Source of the DNA: Neolewinella litorea
Lineage (GTDB): Bacteria; Bacteroidota; Bacteroidia; Chitinophagales; Saprospiraceae
Length of the DNA: 64,000 bases
Direction: 5' to 3'
Assembly (NCBI RefSeq): GCF_004803465.1
Contig: NZ_SRSF01000005.1
Span: forward strand, 19,176 to 83,175
The notes under the pieces are model-generated. The model was not told where the DNA came from. It did not search any database and saw nothing but the letters and a program-made list of their open reading frames with translations. The translations under genes were made by a program, and so were the position numbers. The number at the start of each line of letters is the position of its first letter. The first letter of the stretch is position 1. Positions 1 to 8,674 of this stretch are shown piece after piece.

Positions 1-556
1 CTCCAGCCCGAGCGTAGAATGCCAACGCACCAATGCCAAACCCACACCAAAAAACGGTCAGCAGCATCAGGCCCGAGCGATACGGTCGAGTGGCCTCCGG
101 CCCGAGCGTGGAATGCCAACGCACCAATACCAAACCCACACCAAAAAACGGTCAGCAGCATCAGGCCCGAGCGATACGGTCGAGTGGCCTCCGGCCCGAG
201 CGTGGAATGCCAACGCACCAATACCAAACCCACACCAAAAAACGGTCAGCAGCATCAGTCCCGAGCGATACGGTCGAGTGGCCTATGGCCCGAGCGTAGA
301 ATGCCAACGTACTATACCAATCCCACACCAAAAAACGGTCAGCAGCCTCCGGCCCGAGCAAAACGGTCGAGTGGCCTCTGGCCCGAGCGTAGAATGCCAA
401 CGCACCAATACCAAACCCACACCAAAAAACGGTAATCAGCCTCCGGCCCGAGCGAAACGGTCGAATGACCTCCAGCCCGAGCGTCCAGCGGTCGAGTGGC
501 CTCCAGCCCGAGCGTAGAATGCCAACGTACCAACACCAAACCCACACCAAAAAACC
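1..556. repeat. 94-bp tandem repeat array
   Basis: The anchor GAATGCCAACG recurs at 17, 111, 205, 299, 392 and 517, giving periods of 94, 94, 94, 93 and 125 bp. The 125-bp unit carries an extra 31-bp duplication of the sub-block starting GGTCGA (459 and 490). Each unit contains CCCGAGCG twice or more and an A-rich stretch. Because 94 is not a multiple of three, the open frames over this stretch change frame every unit and simply translate the same DNA differently. I regard it as non-coding. It begins before the window. The following 557-756 is C-rich leader DNA with nothing I can assign. Confidence 0.9.
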
Positions 557-756
557 CCAGCGCTCTACAACCCAACCATCAAACGCCAGCCGCACCCCAC
601 CAACCCCAGCCATCCGACCTTGACCGCACCAGCGCCCCGCCGCCCATGTCGGGAAAGGACAAATGCCGCGCGGCAGCCAAATTCCGAATCAGAACCGGCG
701 AATCAATCTATCCACCCCCCACCGCGTTATCTTCCTGAGTCCCAAACAACACCGCC

Positions 757-2394
757 ATGTCTTTACGCAAATCCGCTTTGTACACCGCCCTCGGCGCGGT
801 GGCCTTTCTGAGCCTGACGGCCGCTACCGTAAGCCCCGTGAACGACAAGTTCTTCGAGATCATGAAGGCCATCGAGGTGTATACCAACGTGTACAAGGAA
901 GTGAATACCTACTACGTCGACGAGATCGAACCCAACAAACTGATGCGCACCGGCATCGAGGCCATGGTGGGCTCCCTGGACCCCTACACCAACTACATCA
1001 GCGAAACCGACGTGGAGACCGCCCGCCTGCGCCAGAGCGGACAGTACCAGGGCATCGGCGCCGAGATCGAGTACATCGACGGACTGCCCACCATCCTGAC
1101 GCTGTACCGCGACCAGCCCGCCGACGATGCGGGCCTGAAGACCGGTGACCGCCTCCTGGAGATCGACGGCCGCGAGACCGTAGGCTACAACCGCGAGCAA
1201 CTCGAGGAGATCATGCGCGGCTTCCCCGGTACCGTGATGGACCTGACCGTGGACCGACCCGGCGAAGGCCTCAAGAAACTGCAACTGACCCGGGGCGACG
1301 TGGACATCCCGAACGTACCCTACGCCGGCATGCTCGAGAACGGCGTCGGATACGTGGCTCTGACCACCTTCACCCAGAACGCCGCCCAGAACGTGCGCGA
1401 CGCCGTGGCCAAACTCCGCGCCGAGAACCCCGACCTCGCGGGCGTGGTGCTGGACCTGCGCAACAACGGCGGGGGACTGCTGAACGAAGCGGTGGACATC
1501 GTCAACATCTTCGTGCCGAAGGACGAACTGATCGTGACCACCAAGGGAAAGGTGCGCGACTGGAACCGCAGCTACTCCACCAAGGGAAATCCCCTCGATA
1601 CCGAGCTGCCCGTGGCCGTACTCATCAATGGCCGGTCGGCCTCGGCTTCGGAGATCGTATCCGGTGCCCTGCAGGACCTCGACCGGGGCGTACTAATAGG
1701 CCAGCGCAGCTACGGCAAGGGACTGGTACAGAACATCATGGAAACCGGCTACGGCAGCCGGGTGAAGATCACAACGGCGAAGTACTACATCCCCAGCCAG
1801 CGCTGCATTCAGGCCATTGAATACCGCAACGGAAAGCCCTACGACATTCCCGACGCCCAGCGGCCCGAGTTCAAGACCCGCGCCGGTCGCACGGTACTCG
1901 GCAGTGGCGGCGTGGCCCCTGACATTGAGGTCGACGTGCTCGGCAAGAACAACGTGGCCCAGGGACTGCTGGAAGAGTACATCATTTTCGACTTCGTCAA
2001 CGAATGGGTGCGCGATCACCCGACGATTGACTCGGTGGCAGACTTTCACTTTCAGGACTGGGACCGCTTTGAGACCTTCCTGAACCGGGCCGACTTCAGC
2101 TTCACCTCCAAAGCCGAGCAGCTGCTGGAGGAAGCCGCCGAACGGGCCGCTGAGGAGGGCTACGACATCACCGCCGACCTGGCCGCCATCCAGGAGCGGG
2201 TAGACCGCGAGCAGGCGGCCGCCATTGCCGGACTGAAGGAGGAGATCATCGACATCATCGAAAAGGAGATTGCCGGACGGTACTACTACCAGCGCGGACA
2301 GGTCCAGATGGGCCTGCGTAACGATACGGAAGTGCAGGAGGCCATCGCGGTGCTGAACGACCGGCAACGTTACGATGACCTGCTGAGCAAGTAA
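757..2394 (+). CDS. S41 C-terminal processing peptidase (CtpA/Tsp type)
   Basis: 545 aa. A hydrophobic segment at about residues 8-25 should act as signal peptide or membrane anchor, so the enzyme works in the periplasm, cleaving proteins near their C-termini. Family landmarks are seen in order: an N-terminal helical region with GSLDPYTNYIS, a PDZ domain (about 85-170) and the S41 catalytic core. The nucleophile is predicted as Ser296 in GRSASASEI and the general base as Lys321 in SYGKGLVQ. Their spacing of 25 residues matches known Ctp Ser-Lys dyads. GGGLLNEAVDIV is the usual substrate-groove segment. The C-terminus (about 400-545) is a helical extension common in Bacteroidota members. The gene stands alone and ends at a strong bidirectional terminator. 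Function is known at family level; the substrate is unknown. Confidence 0.93.
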   Translation: MSLRKSALYTALGAVAFLSLTAATVSPVNDKFFEIMKAIEVYTNVYKEVNTYYVDEIEPNKLMRTGIEAMVGSLDPYTNYISETDVETARLRQSGQYQGIGAEIEYIDGLPTILTLYRDQPADDAGLKTGDRLLEIDGRETVGYNREQLEEIMRGFPGTVMDLTVDRPGEGLKKLQLTRGDVDIPNVPYAGMLENGVGYVALTTFTQNAAQNVRDAVAKLRAENPDLAGVVLDLRNNGGGLLNEAVDIVNIFVPKDELIVTTKGKVRDWNRSYSTKGNPLDTELPVAVLINGRSASASEIVSGALQDLDRGVLIGQRSYGKGLVQNIMETGYGSRVKITTAKYYIPSQRCIQAIEYRNGKPYDIPDAQRPEFKTRAGRTVLGSGGVAPDIEVDVLGKNNVAQGLLEEYIIFDFVNEWVRDHPTIDSVADFHFQDWDRFETFLNRADFSFTSKAEQLLEEAAERAAEEGYDITADLAAIQERVDREQAAAIAGLKEEIIDIIEKEIAGRYYYQRGQVQMGLRNDTEVQEAIAVLNDRQRYDDLLSK

Positions 2395-2407
2395 CTATTG
2401 CGCTGAA

Positions 2408-2450
2408 ACACAACACCCCAGCCGCGCCGAGCGCGACTGGGGTGTTGTGT
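2408..2450. terminator. Bidirectional intrinsic terminator
   Basis: A perfect 14-bp stem (ACACAACACCCCAG at 2408-2421 with CTGGGGTGTTGTGT at 2437-2450) is topped by an inner 5-bp stem CGCGC/GCGCG with a 3-nt loop. It lies between the convergent protease gene and the SulP gene, so it probably ends both transcripts. Confidence 0.85.
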
Positions 2451-2468
2451 GTTAATTCCGGAGGGTGC

Positions 2469-4418
2469 CTATATCTCGCTGATGTTCTCGCCGATGACCG
2501 GGGTTTGGTTGCGTTGGTCGTCGGAAACCGTGGACAGGTTGCCCTCCTCCAGGCGCTCCCCAAGCCAGCGGCGAGCCTCGGCGAAGGTAGTGAAGACGTG
2601 CTTGTAGGGAACCAGTCCCGGGATCAGGTTGATCCGTTCCATCATGTCCTTTACCTGCTCGTTCATCCCGGTGAAGACGACGGCAATGCCGCGGCTGTGC
2701 ATTTCCATGATTGCGTCTTCCATGGCGTAGAGCCCAGACTGGTCGATGTAGGGTACGCGACCCATTCGGATGATGACCACCTCCACGGTGGGCAGTTTCT
2801 GCATCATGGCCTGAAAACCGGAGACGAAGCCGAAGAACAGGGGGCCTTCGAGGCGTTTGATGAACACCCGGTCGCCAACTCGTTTGAGCAGGTCGCCTTC
2901 ATCGGCCCAGGGCTTTTCGCGGCTGAACTCGAAAAACGACGTGGAGGTGGCGCCTGCTTCCACCGTATCGGCGGTCTTCTTCATGAAGAGTACAGCGGCC
3001 AGTACCATGCCGATGGCCACGGCTTCGAGCAGCCCTACGAAGACCGTGAGCAGGAGCACCAGGATCATGACCACGGCGTCCCCCCGGGGTACGGCTCGCA
3101 GGTGGCGGAAGCCCCGGTAATCGATAATGCCGATACCGACCGTGATGAGGATGCCGGCCAATACACCGTTGGGGATGTAGCTAACAATGCCGCTCAGGCC
3201 CAGCAGCACCAGAAGCAGGAAGAAACCGGCGATCATGCCCGAGATTCTGGTCTTGCCGCCGGACTTCACGTTGATTACGGTACGCATCGTGGCGCCGGCG
3301 CCGGGCAGGCCGCCGATGAAGGAGGCGGCCATGTTACCCAGTCCCTGACCGATGAGTTCCTGATCGGGGTCGTGCTTGGTCTTGGTGATGTTGTCGGCCA
3401 CTACGGAGGTGAGCAGGGAATCGATGGCCCCCAGGGCCGCCAGGGTAAAGGCGAATTCCAGGATCCGCAGAAGCATACCCGAACCGAAGTACTGGCCGAA
3501 AAAGTCAAAGTAGAACGGCGGAAGGCCCTCCTGTACCTCCCCGATCACCGGCACTTTTCCGGGCATGAAGAAGTAGGCCACGAGCGTCATGATAATCAGG
3601 GCCACAAGACTCGAAGGAACGATATCCGTGATCCGCTTGAAGCCGTATATGATAGCGATCGTCGAGAGCGCCAAGAACACGTTCAGCCAGTTGATCCCCC
3701 CCGGGGTGGAGAAGGGCCGGTCAATGCTGGAGAGCGTGCCTACCGTGCCGCTGGCACTCCGACCGGCGAGGCGTACGGCGCGGGTACGGATCTCTTCCTG
3801 GCTGACTTCGGCAAAACGCCGGCTGGTTTCCTCGATCACGGCAGCGTCCATGACGCCCTTCAGGGCTCCGTCGGCCTCCTCTTCGCGGATGATCTCCTCC
3901 AGGATGACCTCCTCGGCGTGGGGCATCTGGCTGGCGACGAGTTCAGCGTCGTTGCTGGCGCTGTAACCGAGTGCGGGGAATAACTGCGTGATGATGATGA
4001 TCACCCCGATCCCGCTCATAAAGCCGGAGACCACCGGATAGGGTATGTATTTGATGTATCTGCCGAGTTTGATTACCCCGAAAAGCATTTCGATCAGGCC
4101 GGCCAGGAAAAAAGTGGCCAGGATGAGCGGTAGCGCCTCCTGTACGGTTTCGGCACCCGATTCCATCAGGGCATTGGCAATGATGGCCGAGGATACCACC
4201 GTCATCGGGGCGGTAGGCCCGCTCACCTGGGTGTTGGTGCCGCCGAAAAGCGCGGCAACGATGGCGATGGCGATAGCGCCGTAAAGCCCCGCCATGGGCC
4301 CCAGGGCCGTCTGCGCTCCGAAGGCCAGGGCCAGCGGAAGGGCTACAATACCTGCGGTAAGACCGCCGAAAAAGTCGCCCCGAAGGTTAGAGAAATCAAA
4401 GACAAAGGGGTTCTTCAT
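2469..4418 (-). CDS. SulP family inorganic anion transporter with STAS domain
   Basis: 649 aa from the ATG at 4418. An open frame continues upstream to 4499, but MKNPFVFDFSNLRGD matches where SulP proteins normally begin. Multiple transmembrane helices start with GGLTAGIVALPLALAFG, the SulP signature region, and GLPGAGATMRT is a second conserved segment. A cytoplasmic STAS domain follows at about 515-620, with DQSGL near residue 559. Family members carry sulfate, bicarbonate or other anions; the substrate cannot be read here. Odd feature: a charged, Glu-rich insertion of about 80 residues (about 153-234) between membrane helices. A second SulP gene lies just upstream on the same strand, 105 nt away. 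Confidence 0.9.
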   Translation of the reverse strand: MKNPFVFDFSNLRGDFFGGLTAGIVALPLALAFGAQTALGPMAGLYGAIAIAIVAALFGGTNTQVSGPTAPMTVVSSAIIANALMESGAETVQEALPLILATFFLAGLIEMLFGVIKLGRYIKYIPYPVVSGFMSGIGVIIIITQLFPALGYSASNDAELVASQMPHAEEVILEEIIREEEADGALKGVMDAAVIEETSRRFAEVSQEEIRTRAVRLAGRSASGTVGTLSSIDRPFSTPGGINWLNVFLALSTIAIIYGFKRITDIVPSSLVALIIMTLVAYFFMPGKVPVIGEVQEGLPPFYFDFFGQYFGSGMLLRILEFAFTLAALGAIDSLLTSVVADNITKTKHDPDQELIGQGLGNMAASFIGGLPGAGATMRTVINVKSGGKTRISGMIAGFFLLLVLLGLSGIVSYIPNGVLAGILITVGIGIIDYRGFRHLRAVPRGDAVVMILVLLLTVFVGLLEAVAIGMVLAAVLFMKKTADTVEAGATSTSFFEFSREKPWADEGDLLKRVGDRVFIKRLEGPLFFGFVSGFQAMMQKLPTVEVVIIRMGRVPYIDQSGLYAMEDAIMEMHSRGIAVVFTGMNEQVKDMMERINLIPGLVPYKHVFTTFAEARRWLGERLEEGNLSTVSDDQRNQTPVIGENISEI

Positions 4419-4523
4419 GGCAGCATCTTGGAAGGTATGGGCGAGGATCGCCCGATGTAGATACCCGCAACCGGCTCTACAGTTCGCGGACATTGCCACG
4501 AATACCTTTATCCAAGACCGTCG

Positions 4524-6140
4524 TTAGTGCGAGGTTACGGCACCCGATCGCATGCCGAGCACCTCAAAGTAGTCCTCTGGATTGTAAACGGTTCCGTTTT
4601 CCTTGATCAATTCCACTTCGATATTGCGGTTCTTGAAAGTAGTCACGAAATCATTCATGATCTCGACGACGTCGTAATCCAGGAACTGGGTCTTCCGTAC
4701 GTCCAGGTGCAGCAGGGAACCCTCGGGAATTTCGTCAAACTGCTTGCGAATAGCACCTTTGTTGAAGAAGGTGACCTCCTCCGCCAGCACCATATTGACT
4801 ACGGGCCGCTGACCGTTATCGTTGGACATATGCAGGAAGTGGGAGTTCTGGTAGCTGGTGTATAGGATCACGATAATGCCCACGATGAGCCCCAGGCTGA
4901 TCCCGATGAGCAAATCGGTGAAGATGATAGCCACCACGGTGACGATGAAGGGAACAAACTGTCGCCACCCGGCCCGGTAGATCGAAAGGAAAGTAGCCGG
5001 TTTGGCCAGCTTGTAACCCACCAGCAGAAGAATAGCCGCCAGCACCGAAAGTGGGATCAGGTTCAGGATATTCGGAACGAAGATCACCGATATCAGCAGC
5101 AGACAGCCGTGCAGGATTGCCGCAAGTTTCGTTCGCCCGCCGGACTGGATATTGGCCGAACTGCGGACTATAACCTGGGTGACGGGGAGTCCGCCGATCA
5201 GGCCGGAAATGATGTTGCCCGTTCCCTGAGCCACCAACTCCCGGTTAGTGGGGGTGACGCGCCGTCTTGGATCCAGCTTATCGGTAGCTTCCACGCACAG
5301 CAGGGTTTCCAGACTGGCCACGAGCGCAATGGTGAAGCCAATCACCCAGACGTTCAGTTGAGTGATCGCGCTGAAGTCGGGAAAGCTGAACTGGCTGATG
5401 AACGAGTCGAAGCTGTCGGGCACCGGTACGCTCACCAGGTGCTCCTCCGAGATGCCAAGGTCGCCCCCGCCCATGGATACTTCCCAGATGATACCGACCG
5501 CCACGGCGACCAGCGGGCCGGGAATGATGTTGAAAATTTTGCTCCGTTTGACCAGCACCGCCTCCCATAGGATCAGTATGCCCAGGGCAATGAAGGCGAT
5601 GACGGTGGCCCCGTCGTCGGTGTAGTTGAACATGTTGAACAGCTCCGAGAACGTATTCTCGCCGTCGGCCTGCAGGAAGGCATCATCGCCCTCCGGGTCG
5701 GCGTCGTAACCGAAAAAGTGGGGGATTTGCTTCAGGATGATGATCAGCCCGATGCCTGTCAGCATCCCACGTATGACCGCGCTCGGAAAAAAATAGCCGA
5801 TTACCCCGGCCTGCAGAATGCCGAACACCACCTGCATGGCCCCTCCGATCACCACGCAGGTCAGAAAGAGCTCCCAACTGCCAAGCTCGGTGATGGCCCC
5901 CAGCACGATGGCCGTCAGGCCGGCTGCCGGACCGCTTACCCCAACCTGTGAACCACTTACCGCACCGACGACGATGCCGCCGATGATACCCGCGATCAGG
6001 CCGGAAAAGAGAGGAGCCCCACTGGCGAGGGCAATACCCAAACAAAGGGGAATGGCAACGAAAAAGACGACCACACTGGCCGGAATATCGCCCTTCAGGT
6101 TATCGAATAAGCCAAGACGGGAGGTAGAGGGTATACTCAT
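4524..6140 (-). CDS. SulP family inorganic anion transporter
   Basis: 538 aa, start MSIPSTSRLGLFDNLKGD. It has the SulP core with many transmembrane helices: VVFFVAIPLCLGIALASG near the N-terminus, then GGLPVTQVIVRSSANIQSG. A short acidic loop sits at about 146-178. The C-terminal region from about 475 (LLHLDVRKTQFLDYDVVEIM) resembles a degenerate STAS domain. Bacteroidota members of this branch are often found beside carbonic anhydrases and are suspected bicarbonate carriers; no carbonic anhydrase is present here, so bicarbonate is only a guess. It is transcribed ahead of the other SulP gene and may share its transcript. The upstream 6141-6267 is AT-richer than its surroundings and probably holds the promoter, though I see no exact consensus. 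Confidence 0.9.
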   Translation of the reverse strand: MSIPSTSRLGLFDNLKGDIPASVVVFFVAIPLCLGIALASGAPLFSGLIAGIIGGIVVGAVSGSQVGVSGPAAGLTAIVLGAITELGSWELFLTCVVIGGAMQVVFGILQAGVIGYFFPSAVIRGMLTGIGLIIILKQIPHFFGYDADPEGDDAFLQADGENTFSELFNMFNYTDDGATVIAFIALGILILWEAVLVKRSKIFNIIPGPLVAVAVGIIWEVSMGGGDLGISEEHLVSVPVPDSFDSFISQFSFPDFSAITQLNVWVIGFTIALVASLETLLCVEATDKLDPRRRVTPTNRELVAQGTGNIISGLIGGLPVTQVIVRSSANIQSGGRTKLAAILHGCLLLISVIFVPNILNLIPLSVLAAILLLVGYKLAKPATFLSIYRAGWRQFVPFIVTVVAIIFTDLLIGISLGLIVGIIVILYTSYQNSHFLHMSNDNGQRPVVNMVLAEEVTFFNKGAIRKQFDEIPEGSLLHLDVRKTQFLDYDVVEIMNDFVTTFKNRNIEVELIKENGTVYNPEDYFEVLGMRSGAVTSH

Positions 6141-6267
6141 GCGGGAATGCTAAAAATTTACAATAGCAGACCAATTAATACATAAATACATCCTTTAGTT
6201 TAACCCTGAGAAAGGTTTTCATAACAATGCGGTTCCAAACCACCACCCCCGGTCATGACAAACCTTT

Positions 6268-8034
6268 CTACTCCGCCGTCTCCAGGAACTGCATTTCGTA
6301 GAGTTCCCGGTAGCGTCCATCCTCGATTTGGAGCAGGGCATCGTGGGGTCCGAATTCCTGAATTTGCCCCTTTTCGAGCACCATGATATTGTCCGCGTTG
6401 CGGATCGTGCTGAGGCGGTGGGCGATCACGATACTCGTGCGCCGGTCGATCAGTTTTTCGATGGCGTGCTGGATGACGCCCTCGGTTTCCGGGTCCACGC
6501 TGCTGGTAGCCTCGTCGAGGATGAGGATGTCGGGGTCGAAGACCAGGGCCCGCACGAAACTGATCAGCTGCCGCTGGCCCATGCTCAGGGTGGCACCCCG
6601 CTCCATAACGTCGTATTCGTAGCCGCCGGGCAGCCGCTCGATGAACTCGTGCGCTCCAATGAGCTTGGCCGATTCAATGACGCGTTCGCGACTGATGGCC
6701 GGGTCGCGTAGGGTGATGTTCTCCATCACCGAGCCGGTAAAGAGGAAAACATCCTGCAATACCATGGCCATGCGGCTGCGCAGGGCGGTGAGCTCGTACT
6801 CCCGCAGGTCCACGCCGTCGATCAGGATCTCACCCATCTGGTACTCGTAAAAACGGTTGATGACGTTAGTGATGGTCGTCTTGCCCGAGCCGGTACTTCC
6901 CACGATGGCGAGCGTATCGCCCTTCTTGAGCTTGAAGCTGATGTCCTTGAGGATCCATTCCACGCCGGTGTAGGCGAACCACACGTTGCGGAACTCCACC
7001 TCGCCTTCCAGACTGGTGGGTACGGCCGTGCCGGTGTTCTCGATCTGGTCGTCGCGGTCGATCACCTTGAAGACCCGCTCGGAGGCGACCAGGCCCATCT
7101 GCAGGGTATTGAACTTGTCGGCCAGCACCCGGATGGGGCGGAATAGCATGTTGATGTAGATCGGGAAGGCCACCAGGGCACCGAGCGTCACGCCGCCGGC
7201 GCGGGCTACGTCCTGGGCACCCCACCATACCATGAGGGCCAGACTGGCCGCGGCGATGATGTCGACCGTGGGGAAGAAGATCGCGTAGTAGAGGATGGCG
7301 TCGATATTCGCCTTGCGGTAGTCGGCGTTGATGCCGGCGAACTTGCGGGCCTCGGAGCGCTCTGCGTTGAAGATCTGTACGATCCGCATGCCGGTGATGC
7401 GCTCCTGCAGAAAGCCGTTCATCTTCTGGATCTGCGAGCGCACCTGCTGGTACGAGCGCTTGACCGCCTCCTTGAAGAGGTAGCTGGCCAGCATCAGGAA
7501 CGGCATCGTGGTGAGGCAGATGAGCGTCAGGCGCCAGCTCGTGGTGAGCATAATGGCCAGTACGGCGAAGATCGACATAAGGTCGGCCAGGATCGTAATG
7601 ACGCCCTCGGCGAAGATGCTGTTGATCGACTGGATGTCGTTGATCGTACGGGTAGTGGAGGTGCCGATCGGCGTCTTGTCGAAGTAGCTGAGGCGCAGGC
7701 TGTTGATGTGGCGGAAGACGCGTACGCGGAGGTCGCGGATCACCGATTGCCCGAGCCAGTTGGAGCTGTACACGAAAGCGTACCGGCAGAGTGCTTCAAT
7801 GACCAGCAGTCCGGCGATGACCATGGCCCAAAAGGTCAGCCCCTGCGTGTCCCCGGCGAAGATGTAATCGTCGACCATCTTCTGGATCAGGCGCGGGCGC
7901 GCGATGGACAGCGGGGCGAGCACAACGGCCAGGGTGACGGCCAGGATGGCCACGGCCTTATACGGTTTGGCCAGCGCCAGGACCCGCCACAGGAGGTACA
8001 GGTCAAACTTTTGCTTCTCTTCGTTGCTGGCCAT
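6268..8034 (-). CDS. ABC transporter, fused membrane and ATPase domains (exporter type)
   Basis: 588 aa from the ATG at 8034 (MASNEEKQKFDLYLL). An open frame extends to 8193, but its Pro/Arg-rich translation looks non-coding. Residues about 30-330 form a six-helix type I exporter domain. The ATPase follows: Walker A GSTGSGKT (about 380), signature LSMGQRQ (about 485) and Walker B ILILDEATSSVD (about 506), then the H-loop IAHRLSTI. The signature has Met in place of the usual second Gly of LSGGQ, a variant I know from related exporters, so not evidence of loss. It works as a homo- or heterodimer in the inner membrane. The substrate (lipid, drug or peptide) cannot be told. Divergent from the DUF2237 gene. 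Confidence 0.9.
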   Translation of the reverse strand: MASNEEKQKFDLYLLWRVLALAKPYKAVAILAVTLAVVLAPLSIARPRLIQKMVDDYIFAGDTQGLTFWAMVIAGLLVIEALCRYAFVYSSNWLGQSVIRDLRVRVFRHINSLRLSYFDKTPIGTSTTRTINDIQSINSIFAEGVITILADLMSIFAVLAIMLTTSWRLTLICLTTMPFLMLASYLFKEAVKRSYQQVRSQIQKMNGFLQERITGMRIVQIFNAERSEARKFAGINADYRKANIDAILYYAIFFPTVDIIAAASLALMVWWGAQDVARAGGVTLGALVAFPIYINMLFRPIRVLADKFNTLQMGLVASERVFKVIDRDDQIENTGTAVPTSLEGEVEFRNVWFAYTGVEWILKDISFKLKKGDTLAIVGSTGSGKTTITNVINRFYEYQMGEILIDGVDLREYELTALRSRMAMVLQDVFLFTGSVMENITLRDPAISRERVIESAKLIGAHEFIERLPGGYEYDVMERGATLSMGQRQLISFVRALVFDPDILILDEATSSVDPETEGVIQHAIEKLIDRRTSIVIAHRLSTIRNADNIMVLEKGQIQEFGPHDALLQIEDGRYRELYEMQFLETAE

Positions 8035-8198
8035 GAAGGCATGTAACAAGCTATTCGGGCTTTGGGTCGAGGTACCTACAAGAATTTTTGGGGCGCCGGG
8101 GCGCGGGTGCCGGATAATTCCCCGGGCCGCCGGGGCCGGTGGCCGCCGAACCCGGAACCTCTTTTGGGGTATTATGCAAACCACCTTCCCCATATCCC

Positions 8199-8552
8199 GT
8201 GAAAAACGTACTCGGAACCGAACTCGTCGCCTGCTGTACCGACCCTCCGACCGGCTTCTACCGCGACGGCTACTGCCGCACCGGCCACCTCGACAGCGGT
8301 CGCCACGTGGTGTGCGCCGTGATGACGGAGGAGTTCCTGACCTTCACCCGCTCACGCGGCAACGACCTCACCACTCCCATCCCCCAATACGAATTCCCCG
8401 GCCTCAAACCCGGCGATTCCTGGTGCCTTTGCGCCCTGCGCTGGAAGGAAGCCCACGACGCGGGCGTTGCACCGCCGGTGAAGCTGGAGGCCACCCACGA
8501 GTCGGTGCTCGACTTCATCGACTTCGCCCTGCTCCTGGAGCTGAAGGTGTAG
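8199..8552 (+). CDS. DUF2237 family protein
   Basis: 117 aa starting at a GTG (8199) with VKNVLGTELVACCTDP. This start matches the family N-terminus (NVLGTxLxxCCxxPxTGFYRDG); in-frame ATG codons further upstream would add an untypical Pro-rich stretch. Conserved blocks seen are CCTDPPTGFYRDGYC, TEEFLTFTRSRGNDL, FPGLKPGDSWCLCA and LEATHESVL. The family is small, cytosolic and of unknown biochemical function, with several conserved cysteines that could bind metal. It is a single gene followed by the control region of the efflux operon. Confidence 0.88.
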   Translation: MKNVLGTELVACCTDPPTGFYRDGYCRTGHLDSGRHVVCAVMTEEFLTFTRSRGNDLTTPIPQYEFPGLKPGDSWCLCALRWKEAHDAGVAPPVKLEATHESVLDFIDFALLLELKV

Positions 8553-8558
8553 CCGCTT

Positions 8559-8596
8559 GTCCGATAGCGGACGGGCGCGTGTCCGGTTTCGTACAC
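8559..8596. promoter_or_regulatory. Tandem enhancer-like palindromes for the sigma-54 operon
   Basis: Two related palindromes are seen: GTCCG-ATAG-CGGAC (8559-8572) and GTGTCCG-GTTT-CGTACAC (8579-8596, one mismatch). Their centres, 8565.5 and 8587.5, are 22 bp apart, close to two helical turns. They lie about 60-100 bp upstream of the -24/-12 promoter, where NtrC-family activators normally bind. I infer they are bound by the regulator encoded at 14858-16213. Confidence 0.7.
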
Positions 8597-8620
8597 ATGG
8601 ATGATTTGGCGATTTATAAT

Positions 8621-8641
8621 CTATTGACTATCAATAGGTAA
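8621..8641. promoter_or_regulatory. Inverted repeat and possible IHF-like bend site
   Basis: CTATTGA-CTA-TCAATAG (8621-8637) is a perfect 7-bp inverted repeat in AT-rich DNA. Overlapping it, TATCAATAGGTAA (8629-8641) matches the IHF consensus WATCAANNNNTTR with one mismatch. A bend between enhancer and promoter would be typical of sigma-54 promoters. This is inference from position and sequence only. Confidence 0.4.
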
Positions 8642-8647
8642 AATTCG

Positions 8648-8663
8648 TGGCACGGTCTGTGCA
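8648..8663 (+). promoter_or_regulatory. Sigma-54 (-24/-12) promoter
   Basis: TGGCACGGTCTGTGCA matches the sigma-54 consensus TGGCACG-N4-TTGCA with one mismatch (G for the first T of the -12 box). The invariant GG and GC are exactly spaced. Transcription should start near 8674, at or next to the ATG at 8675, so the first mRNA may be almost leaderless. Confidence 0.82.
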
Positions 8664-8674
8664 GTTGTGCCGGC

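Noticed and set aside
19-613. Open frames on both strands over the 94-bp repeat
   Set aside because: The same peptide phrases appear in shifted frames because the period is not a multiple of three; no start context, family or codon pattern supports coding.
2442-3983. Long plus-strand open frame antisense to the first SulP gene
   Set aside because: Product is His/Asp/Gly-rich with no domain, as expected for the complement of a high-GC gene; the minus strand encodes a clear SulP protein.
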